A stretch of DNA of 64,000 bases from Stylonectria norvegica (taxonomy: Eukaryota; Ascomycota; Sordariomycetes; Hypocreales; Nectriaceae). Of the stretch, positions 33,616 to 43,252 are shown piece by piece. The notes beneath the pieces were generated by a model that was not told the origin of the DNA, searched no databases, and saw only the letters and a list, made by a program, of their open reading frames with translations. The translations under genes and the position numbers were made by a program. The stretch lies in the NCBI GenBank assembly GCA_014621405.1, contig JAANBC010000085.1:1-64000 (forward strand). Reading direction: 5' to 3'. Positions within the stretch are counted from its first letter, which is position 1, and the number at the start of each line of letters is the position of its first letter.

Positions 33616-35703
33616 ATGAGAGAAAAGCTGTGCATGTCCACCTCCGAATCTGACTGCAGCCTTCAAGAAGTTCAAGTCATCATGAACTCGACCGGCCGCC
33701 GCAGCAGCGAAATGGAAAAGTCGGCCACGATGAAGGGCGAGAACAGCTCTGCTATCGATGGCACTGATAACGCCATGACCGTGAAACATGTCGAGGAGAA
33801 TGCTGCGATGCAGGGAGATCCTCCGGAAAAGATGGAGCAGCAAGACGAGGACGATCCTCACATTGCGGCGTTCCGGGAGAATACTGACGGCCCGGCTCGT
33901 CTTCATATATCGACCTTCATTGCCATTTTCGTAAGGATCTCAGGAGATTCGCAGGGAAGCATCCCATGCTGATAAATATCTTTGCAGTTTCTTGGCCTCG
34001 CTGTCGTAGGTCCCATTACCTGCGGCCAGCTCTTGATCGGCTCGATCCTAACGCCCGTCGCCGCAGACTTGGGGAATGATGGAGATATCAATTGGGTCAT
34101 CTCTGGCTGGGGCATGGCTTCTTCCATTTCCTTTGCCATTGCCGGAAAACTGAGTGACATTTTTGGTCGTCGTTATGTCATCTTGACTGGACAAGCTCTT
34201 TCTATTGTCGGCGCAGTAAGTAGAGTCCTTACTTCTGTGTTTCGGGCCCATCTAACGCAGAAACCCCCTTAGATTGTTGCGGCCACTGCTCAGTCCATTT
34301 CTGCCTTGATAGCGGGCTCGACACTTCTCGGCCTCTCAGTTGGACTTATCTTGGTCGTCTTCTCAGCCGTTCCAGAGCTTTGTCCATATAAATACCGGTA
34401 AGAAAGATGTGGATGGCCAGGCTTATCTTCTATGGATCTCGAAATCTGACATATAGTGAATATTAGTGGTCTCGGCTTAGCATGGATCGAATTCTGCCTC
34501 TTCGCACCTTGGGGTGCTGTCGCAGGACTCCTTGCCAACGTCCTCAATGAACACACTACATGGCGCTGGGTGTACTACATCGCCATTATCTACGGCGGCG
34601 TCAGCTTCATCGGCTCCGCTCTATCCTACTTCCCGCCTTCCAGGGGTATGAAAAATGCAACGATTTCCAGGAGACGAGCCCTCATGCAGCTCGATTTCAT
34701 TGGCATCGGTCTTTACACAGCTGGCCTAGTTCTGTTCTTGGTTGCTCTGGCCTGGGGTGGATCAGCTGGACATGCGTGGTCGAGCGCATCGGTTCTGGCG
34801 CCCCTGATCATCGGTTTCGTGACGCTCATCGCTTGCGCTTTGTACGAAGCCCTGGTCATAGACGATGCGCGAGCCTTTTTCCCGCCTTCTCTATTCCGAC
34901 GCTTCCGCGAGTTTACCGTCTTGTTGGTGGTTTCTTTTGTTGCCGGCATGGTCTATTACCCAAATGCAGGCCTTCTACCAGAGGCTACACTCTTCATCTA
35001 CACCAGCAATCCAACGAAACTCGGCATCATCCTCATTCCTAATGGTCTGGGCCAGTTCTTCGGGTCAACGGTGATCCCGGGTCTACTTCATCTTACCAAA
35101 GCACCCAAGTTCTTTATTGTGCTCGCTGTCTTCCTGCAGACGCTCTTCACCGGCTTGTATGTCTACGCAATTCATGATCACAAGAGCGCTTGGATGGCAT
35201 TCCAATTCTTCGGCCAAGGCTGCTTCGACTGGATCACCACCTGTACCATCGTCAACGCGAGTCTGCATGTGCGCTACTCTGACATGGGTCTCGCCATTGG
35301 TCTCCTCGGCGCCTTCAGGAGTTTTGGTGGAAGCGTTGGCAACGCCATCTTCCAGGCCGTCAAATCTTCTTGTCTGGACCGACGCCTCGTCCCCGGCATT
35401 GCAGCCGCTGCAGCCCTAAGCGGATATAACCCTGCAGACTTGAAAGACCTTATCCCGGCGGTTATGAACCACGTGGTTGGGGTTCCGGATGCGTTCGCCG
35501 GTCTTCCAAATATCACGGATACCCTGATAGCCACGACTTCGCAGGCTGTCCATGATGCTTATGTGTATACCTTTGAGAGGGTGTTCTACTCGACTATTCC
35601 GTTTGGCGTCATTGCGCTTGTTGCGTCCTTATTCATTGCGGATGCTGGCAAGTTCATGACTGGTCATGTTGCCATTCGGATGAAGAAGAATGTTCTGGGA
35701 TAG
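33616..35703 (+). CDS. MFS transporter, TRI12/DHA2-like (about 14 membrane segments)
   Basis: Four exons, 33616-33930, 33988-34215, 34273-34397 and 34467-35703, encode 634 residues. A roughly 90-residue polar cytosolic N-terminus precedes the membrane part. The MFS signature is visible as GKLSDIFGRRYVILTGQ, followed by VPELCPYKYRGLG and HTTWRWVYYIAIIYGG, the typical form of the fungal trichothecene-efflux-pump-like (TRI12) family. Members export toxic metabolites or take up siderophores. None of the other trichothecene genes is nearby, so the pump role is more likely tolerance to, or uptake of, the cluster's substrate. Confidence 0.9.
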
Positions 35704-36916
35704 GCTACCAAGCAAAAATGCAAGGGCCATTGGAACAGATGTCTCTGGAGAATTGTCTTCGCCGCTGAGGCTATATAGGGGACCCCGAGACCAAATTTGC
35801 TCCTTTCGCTCTCATAAGTTATAGCAATCTCAGCGCTTAATCAACATCGGGATGGCGGTAACTACTCAATGTGTTATCTGAGTACCATACCGGATTCCTT
35901 TCTTTCGGAAGTTATGTGTCTCAATTCCTTGCTAGTGAGCAAGCATGAAGGATTGCATTTCAAACCCAATCCTGCGTTTGGAGCTGACTCTTGCAAGACT
36001 CTAGGTTTCTTCGCAACGTTTTCCTCAATGATAATGGATCTACCGGTGCCATCAATAAACTCGCCACATCAGATAAAGCCGGGTTATTAATAATAAGGTT
36101 GTTATAATTACCGACCAGTAAACTAGTATAAACATATGCTCAAGATATCGTAGATATGTCTTATTTGTCTTTAAACTTCACGTAGCGTTCTATTGATAGT
36201 CATATGTAAGTCTTGGCTCAATAAGACTTGCCCTATTTATGTATACAAAATACAATCTTATAGCTAAGGCTGCCGCCGTTTAGGGGTAACTTGAGCCTTT
36301 AGGAACCCACACGATCAGAGTATGTTGTGGATTTGACAATTCAGTGCAAAGCATCAGAGTATGTTGTGGATTTGACAATTCAGTGCAAAGCATTAATGAC
36401 TTGGCCAAGAATGAGTCCACGACGGGCATCGCGTCTTGAGAACATATCGCGCTAGATTCATTTAGGTTAAGAATCCCAGTAACCAAGCCCAACCCCATTA
36501 CAGATTACACGGGGTCATCGATTATTTCAACTGTTACCCCACGATGTTTATCCGTTGAAGCTGCGTGACGACATTACATCGTGGCGTCTTCTAATTCACC
36601 GGACATATGGAGCAAAGTTATCAATTCCCCCGCTTGAGATGATCTTGTTTACGCCCTTGAGAGGCTGGTTTGCCGGGGTTCACGCCTTTGTGTGACTATT
36701 TAACTAGCTTCGAACCCTGTTGTGTGCGGCTGTGCATGCATGTAGGTATTATATGCATATTCTGCTACTTATTAAAGTCTAGACCTCCCCGCCAATATTT
36801 ACAACCCCTCACCATAACAAAACAGCATCATCCCTTCATTGCCAACGTCAAACTGTTAACTGATTAATCCTGAGAACGATTCAAAACTAAACCTCGAATC
36901 TTTTCACGTCCTAAAC
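35704..36916. other. Gene-free, AT-rich spacer with tandem repeat
   Basis: About 1.2 kb without a supported gene. Bases 36080-36260 are AT-rich, and a 39-bp tandem duplication follows at 36314. The right end is the promoter of the isochorismatase-like gene, with a CCGGGG hexamer at 36673. Confidence 0.45.
36314..36393. repeat. 39-bp perfect tandem duplication (two copies)
   Basis: The 39-bp unit at 36314-36352, beginning ATCAGAGTATGTTGTGG, is repeated without change at 36353-36391, and the first two bases recur after the second copy. Perfect identity suggests a recent duplication, or an assembly artefact. Confidence 0.9.
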
Positions 36917-37551
36917 ATGTCTTCCGGACTCTCTTTCCGGGAGCTCGTCGGTGTCTCTCCATCGACTGCTACGACCAAGGACAGCACCCTCATCATCATC
37001 GACGCCCAAAATGAGTACGCCGAGGGAAAGCTCAAGATGGTCAACGTCGAAAAGTCGCGAAAAGTCATCGCTTCTCTGCTCCAGAAATACAGGGATGCCA
37101 AGGGAAGCATTGTGCATGTAGTTCACGCCACACCCGAAGGCGCACCCGTCTTCACGCCCGGCACCAACCTGGCCAAAGAGTTCGACGAGCTCACGCCCAA
37201 AGACGGCGAAAAGAAGATTTCGAAGAACTTTCCCAGCTGTTTCGCCTCAACTGACTTGGAAGAATACTTGAAGTCAGTGGGCCACAAGAAGATTGTGCTG
37301 GTGGGATACATGGTAAGTGTTAACACCAAGTGCTAAGTATTACAAATGCTAATATGAGATATAAGGCGCACGTTTGCGTTTCAACCACTGCCCGCGCTGG
37401 TGACCAGCGGGGATACGACGTTATCATTGTCGAGGACGCTGTTGGGGATAGAGACATCCCCGGTGTGGACGCAGCCCAGTTGGTCAAGGTTGCTTTGGCT
37501 GAGATTGGCGATTCTTTTGGAACCATTATTCAGAGCAAGGATATTGTGTAA
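36917..37551 (+). CDS. Isochorismatase-like cysteine hydrolase
   Basis: Two exons, 36917-37312 and 37366-37551 (53-bp intron), give 193 residues. The catalytic triad of the isochorismatase-like fold is visible: Asp in LIIIDAQNEY (about residue 29), Lys in KKISKNFPSCF and the nucleophile Cys in AHVCVSTTARAG, which opens exon 2. The cis-peptide-like segment before the Cys is present as LVGYM. Family members hydrolyse isochorismate, N-carbamoyl compounds or nicotinamide-like amides; the substrate is not readable. It follows the MFS gene by 1.2 kb and could be an outer member of the phenolic cluster. Confidence 0.88.
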
Positions 37552-39638
37552 TCGCAGGTTGTTATCCATGAAACATCTACAGCGACTTAGTACAAAAGAT
37601 GCTATCTAGCATCTCACTTACTCCTTGACAATCAGAGATTTCTCTGGGGCCGGTTAAGTCGGCTTCACTTTTACACCTTCTGACGCTTGACAGACTTCAG
37701 CATATTTCTCCGTAGGGTGAAGGGTGTTCAACATTGAAGTTCAAAGATTTTGAAGTAGTTCAAAGATTTTGAAGTGGAACAGACTTGACCATCAGAGTTT
37801 GACTTCAAACGAATGCTCCTCTTCTGAACACATGTAACATGTGTATATAATGGCTTTCGCCTTTTGCTTGTGTTTCAAACAATCCTGGGGTTTCACGGAA
37901 CTCAAGCTTTCACATTTCTAAATCATCCGCAACGCAAACCGCAATTCGCCTAACGCCCGTGCCAGTTAATCCAAGAACAACAATTGTGAGAAATTATGTC
38001 GCGAAGGTGCGGGAGCTTACATGGGTTGCATGCAGCCTTATTTGGATGCAGTCTTATATATTCTGCCACTGACACATGATGGAACAGGCAACACGGAAAT
38101 CAACGGTCGCGAAGACCTTTTGACGACGCTCCTATAGTTTGGCAAACCTCTGCTTCTTGGCTCGAAAGGTTTCCGATATAGTTATAGTGCCATGTGCCTG
38201 CACAACTTCCGCCGTCCAACCTTGAATCGTTGACAAGAGCCAAAAATGCGTCACCTCACTTCGCGCATAGTCAGTAGACCGCCCATATCATTTCAAGCTG
38301 TGTGGCCGGCGCTACGCCAGCGCCATCAACCTCAAGATCTTAAGTCTAGGAAGTAATGGGAATATATTTCAAGTTGAGGGATGTGGAAAGGAATTGGCCT
38401 GCTATTTTTTCCAGAAGGGTGGGGTTGAGAGCGTGTTCATTGGACTTTGTACTTATCACAGTGGATAAATTGCCTAGTGTGGTTACAGCGGGAGAGGTTG
38501 AGTGTAACGAAGTACAGTCGGGGTCAAGGTTGACTTCCATGGGCGTGTACAAGTAGACAGACAACTTGCGCCAGTTACGTGCAAGGATCCAGATACAAGA
38601 AAATCATGTAAATCTTGAGTAGAGGGCAAGTCTTGAAGCCTAGGATTACGACAATATCTAAAGTATCACTGTATCATCTAAAATCACATTGACCAACAGA
38701 GTAACAAGTTTATCTTGTAGTTATCCTACATTCTTGGTTGCGTTATATAGGATTTTGGGAGGTTTCTGCAATGGGGCGTTTTCTGTCGTGCTTTTGTTTT
38801 TCGAACAACAAGTCAAGGGTTGCAAATAACGAGATTACGTTTGTGGAAATGACTTATCGTCAGTTCAAGTGCCTTTCAACCGTGGCTGATTAGCAGTACG
38901 TTTTCTCCAACATTTACCAATCTATGGGTCCATTAGTGGCGTTTGTGTATCTTGATGCTCCATTAGGCAACCTTGACACGACACATGGAGTTTGACCTGA
39001 ACTTCGAATGAATCTTCGTGAGTGGAGCGACAACAAGTGGCATGTTCGATCCGTCATCAAATGATTAGGCGAGCGGGATTCTTCAGTCATTGGCAAATCA
39101 CGTCGGCATGTGGTAGAATAGCACAGATGGCATCATTTGACCCAATAATGTTATCAGCGGGCCCGAACCGTTCATGCTGTTTTACTGAGACCCATAAGTC
39201 ACCACATTGCAGAACCTGCAGAGAATGATACTCATGTTGAAAGCGAATATCAAAAAGACAAGGATAGTTCGAGCTATATACCGTTTCAGATACTTTTGCT
39301 GTTTGAACAATGAGAAGCGTGGTGTCGTCAATTGCAGCAATCTACAGAATCTATCCGCAATTGATTCACTGCAAGTTGGCTCTTGGACGGGGGCTCAAAA
39401 CCCCTGTCTTCTAGACATGTCACTAGCCGCCATTGATCCGAAACGGCTAGTAAGTACAGTTATGTCGATCCACGCGTTTCATGAGAGAAACCTTTGAACA
39501 TTTGACTTTATTTCACCAACACATAACTCGAAGTTCACCACTGAGGCGGCGTTGACGGCGATTGTTCTTGATCTTCATACATCCAGTATTGATCCTGGAG
39601 TCTTTGGTTTGTTTCTTGAGACGCATTAAGTCGTTGCC
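37552..39638. other. Gene-free stretch of 2.1 kb
   Basis: No supported gene. It contains a 19-bp tandem repeat at 37738-37775. Short open frames on both strands lack domains and plausible splicing. The right end is the promoter of the flavin monooxygenase gene. Confidence 0.45.
37738..37775. repeat. 19-bp tandem repeat, two copies
   Basis: AGTTCAAAGATTTTGAAGT occurs twice head to tail (37738-37756 and 37757-37775). Each unit is itself partly self-complementary (TTCAAA..TTTTGAA). It lies 190 bp downstream of the isochorismatase-like gene. Confidence 0.85.
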
Positions 39639-41219
39639 ATGTCAATCCCTCCCATCAAGCGTGTTGCCGTCATTGGGGCTGGTCCTGCGGGCGCCATCGC
39701 CGTAGATGCTCTGGCACAAGAAAAGACATTTGATATCATTCGTGTCTTTGAGCGGCGCGAAGGGCCCGGAGGCTGCTGGTCAGTTATCTCGATTCGATAA
39801 ATGTACATTGCCACAACTTCGCTGACGACGACTCCAGGATCGGCGACTCGTCCCCTCCCCCCAAGCTCTCAAATTTCTCATCGCTAGCTGACCGAAGTGC
39901 TGATCCTCCGCTCCCTATCCCGGAGCAGCTGCCGGCACAAGTACCCAAGTCAGCTCAGCCACGGTTCTTCGAGTCGTCCGTCTATCCCTACTTGGAGACG
40001 AATGTGGCCGATGGTCCCATGGAGTTTAGCCAGGAGCCCTTCCCAAACGTTCGCAGTGAACGCTCAATTGCGATCCACGGCCCAGAAACGCCGTTTCGCC
40101 ATTGGAAGGCTGTCAGGGGCTATGTGGAGGACCTTGTGAACCGTCGGGGCTACGAAGATCTTATCTCTTATGACACCACAGTTGAGCTTGCTGAGAATGT
40201 AGGCACAGAGTGGAAATTGACGCTGCGCAGAGAGGGCAAGCAAAGCGACTACTGGTGGGTTGAGTGGTTTGACGCCGTGGTCGTTGCCAGCGGCCACTAC
40301 TGGGTACCTTATATACCCGCGATCGAAGGTCTGGAGGAGTTTGAGAAGTCCCGGCCTGGCAGCGTTTTGCATAGCAAGCATTTCCGAGGGAGAAATCAGT
40401 TCAAGCACAAGGCAAGTCTGCTCGATGATAAACTGTGACGCCAAACGCAAGACGTACATGTATTCGGGCTAACTTTAGTCAAAATGTTAGCGTGTTGTCA
40501 TTGTTGGAGCTTCAGTCTCAGCAGCCGATATTGCAGTTGATCTTGTAAACTCCGCGAGCACTCCTGTCCACGCCATCGTGCTCGGCCACGCTGCAAACGC
40601 CTACTTCGGAGACGAGGCTTTCAGCCACCCACACATACAGAAGCAGCCTTCCATTGCACGGGTTAGTGGTCGAACAGTACATCTAATAGATGGCAACTCA
40701 ATTTCCGACGTGGACCACATCATCTTCGGTACCGGCTACACCTGGACTCTTCCCTTCCTCCCCAGCGTTCCCGTGCGGAACAACCGCGTGCCAGATCTCT
40801 ACCAGCATGTCGTCTGGCAGCATGACCCCACGCTTCTCTTCGTCGGCGCTGTTGGCGCTGGTCTAACCTTCAAAATCTTTGAATGGCAGGCCGTGTACGC
40901 TGCTCGGCTACTCGCTGGACGGACTGAGGCACCTTCACTCGAACAGATGCGTTCGTGGGAGACGGAGCGGATTCAGGAGCGTGGCGACGGACCCAAGTTC
41001 ACCATCATTTCGCCAGATTTCGAACAATACTTTGAAGAGCTCCGGACACTCGCCGGTGAGGGAGAAGACGGCCTTGGTCGGAAGCTGCCCAAGTTCCAAC
41101 AAAGCTGGTATCAGGACTTTATGGATGGCCATGAACTTCGCAAGGCCATGTGGCGACGCTTGAACGCTGCAGCAGGCGAGGGTTCGGCCAAGGCTGGGGA
41201 TGCTCGAGCAAACCTCTAG
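39639..41219 (+). CDS. Flavin-containing monooxygenase (FMO-like)
   Basis: Three exons, 39639-39778, 39838-40411 and 40491-41219, give 480 residues. The FAD site is VAVIGAGPAGAIAV at the N-terminus. The NADPH site is VVIVGASVSAADIAVD at the start of exon 3. HSKHFRG and the FGTGYTW block also match the class B FMO layout. The second intron (40412-40490, 79 bp) uses a GC donor in the strong context AAG|GCAAGT; reading through would meet a TGA. FMO-like enzymes insert oxygen at nitrogen or sulfur atoms, or act as Baeyer-Villiger-type oxygenases. This is the only oxygenase in the window and marks the right end of the first cluster. Confidence 0.9.
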
Positions 41220-41720
41220 ATGAACAAATTTGGCTGCAGTTAACCTAGATTAGATTACACATGTGTCATGACTTATATATCCCGGCGTTACTGATGGTTT
41301 CGCTCGAAGCCCGGCCTGGATCCCGATAACTGTGGTCTGTGGATGTACACCCCGAATCCGGGACTCCGTTTCTTTCTATCGTAGGATTCGCGTAAGCTCC
41401 TGAATACGTAACTTATAGTAAGTATTAAGATACCTACCTACCTTGTGATAAAAACAAGGCAAGGAACATACCAGTGGCATGATCGAAGGTGTTACTGCGT
41501 CAGCTGACCGCATGTGATCATGAAGACGGTACTCTTATTCGAGCAATCTCCCGCCTTTCGGATCTCAACAGCCTCAAACAAAAAGTTAACAAGGCACCTC
41601 TGGTCTTGTTGGCCTCAACGAGAATATTCATCGCTTTCCATTACTATTCCATCTCGAGCGCCCTCCGCCTTTAAAAAGGACAAAACTCTACTCCAGTCGC
41701 ATAATGACTATCACCTCTGA
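41220..41720. other. Spacer before kinase pseudogene
   Basis: No gene is seen. An in-frame TGA at 41718 closes the kinase frame on its left side. Confidence 0.45.
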
Positions 41721-43252
41721 GGCTCTGAGAATGGCAGACCTGTCGAGTACGGCGCATTTGGTCTCGGGGAGTGCGAAAGACTCGAGGACTATAAGCCGGG
41801 TGGCTTCCACCCAGTTCATTTAGGCGACACCTACGATGAACGATACAGAGTCGTTCATAAACTTGGCTTCGGAAAATGCTCGACCGTTTGGCTTGCTCGG
41901 GATACCATGCTGGAAAGCTAGGTGGCTCTGACAATAGTCATGGCCGATGAGTCGTCCAGGTATGAAGCACGATCAGCAGCTATCGCCAACAATGTCGCCG
42001 TGAAGGACTCTGGGCTTTTCGCACTACCAATGCGACGTTATTGGTTCGAAGGACCCAACGGACGCCACCTTTGTCTCGTTTTCCCTGTTCTTGGGCCTCA
42101 CCTGTCAATACTCTCGAATGGCCTCGACTCTAGACTTCAGCCGGCTTTCGTCAGGAGATCACTTCTTCAAGCCGCCCAAGGTCTTCGTATTTTACACTCG
42201 CAAGGTCTCTGTCATGCAGGTAAGTACCATCTCCGCTTCTGCTTTGCTGATATCTATCTACTGTGTTGACTAACAAACATCATCGCGTAGACTTGACTGC
42301 GAGTAATATTTCATTGCACTTAACTGAGGAGTTCCAGACGCACGACGAGGACGACCTGTTACCACTTTTGGGCTATCCAAAAACAGACTTTGTGCGAACA
42401 TACCCGGACATAGCATCATCGCCCCATATTCCGGAATACGTTGTCGCTCCCTTGGACTTTTGCTTCTGCTCGAATTTTTTCTTTAGCGACAAAATCTGCA
42501 TCGCCGGGATTGAGCAGTCTTTCACGATTGACAAGCCGCCGCATCGAGTCGGGACTCCCGCTAAGTATCTAGCACCCGAGGTGGCGATCGGAGTCCCCTC
42601 GAGTCCAGCATCAGACATCTGGGCTTTAGGATGTGCTATTTTCCGTACGAGGACAGGCGAAGATCTACTGAACGAATACGAAGTCAACTGCCCCGCTGAC
42701 GCGTTGCAGCATAGTCGTACAATCCTGGGTGATTTTCCTGATGCATGGTGGCAAGCTCGCTTTGATGATGATGGATACTTTGTGAACGACGAAGACGGTG
42801 ACATATGGATGTGGAAACTGCCCGAGTCGCAAACACTACAAGAACGGCTGTCAGAACTATGGGACGAGCCGGCCGAGCTGTTCCTTGACAGAACCGGGGC
42901 TCCAGTAGACACTGCGAACGCGGACCCGGATTCTTCTTTCCATCCGGACGATCGTGAACGCAAACCTTGACCAGCTGAGTTACACTCGATCATGTGGAGG
43001 CCGACTGCTATTGGCGTGGAAGGGAAATGTCTTGGGATGTATTCGAATGAGACGTATAAGATGTTAGCAGTGTTTCCCAAGATGCCAGCAGCTGAAAGGC
43101 TGTCGCTTCTGGACTTGTTGAAGAAAATATTCGACTACGACGCAGCCAAGCGCATTGCGGCTGCAGATTTGGTTCGCCATCCGTGGTTTCACATGGACAG
43201 AGATGATGCTCTCAAGTTTTCCACTGTGGGACCCTTCAGAGCTCGACTCTGA
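41721..43252 (+). pseudogene. SRPK-like protein kinase pseudogene
   Basis: The translated frame with one intron (42220-42290, GTAAGT to GCGTAG) clearly follows an SR-protein-kinase-like domain. It reads LEDYKPGGFHPVHLGD, a glycine loop KLGFGKCSTVWLARD, CHADLTASNI for the catalytic loop, PAKYLAPEV, SDIWALGCAIF and a C-terminal AAKRIAAADLVRHPWF. It is broken by an in-frame TAG at 41919-41921 in the first lobe and a TGA at 42968-42970 before the last third. Essential residues are also lost: the VAxK lysine is Thr (VALTIV), and the DFG metal motif reads AGIEQ. No start codon fits the left end. Several independent hits point to an old pseudogene. Confidence 0.82.

Noticed and set aside
33616..35703. 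Part of a trichothecene (TRI) cluster
   Set aside because: Only the transporter resembles TRI12. No terpene synthase, P450 or acyltransferase genes are present, and TRI12-like pumps are common outside that cluster.
18035..41219. A known Fusarium benzoxazolinone (FDB) detoxification cluster
   Set aside because: Several enzyme types overlap, but the defining lactamase and arylamine N-acetyltransferase genes are not in the window.
18035..41219. Secondary-metabolite biosynthetic cluster
   Set aside because: There is no polyketide synthase, non-ribosomal peptide synthetase, terpene cyclase or prenyltransferase; the enzymes are all catabolic types.
41940..42970. Intact shorter kinase gene starting after the first stop
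   Set aside because: It would lack the glycine-rich loop and the VAxK lysine and still end before the last third of the domain, so a pseudogene is the better reading.
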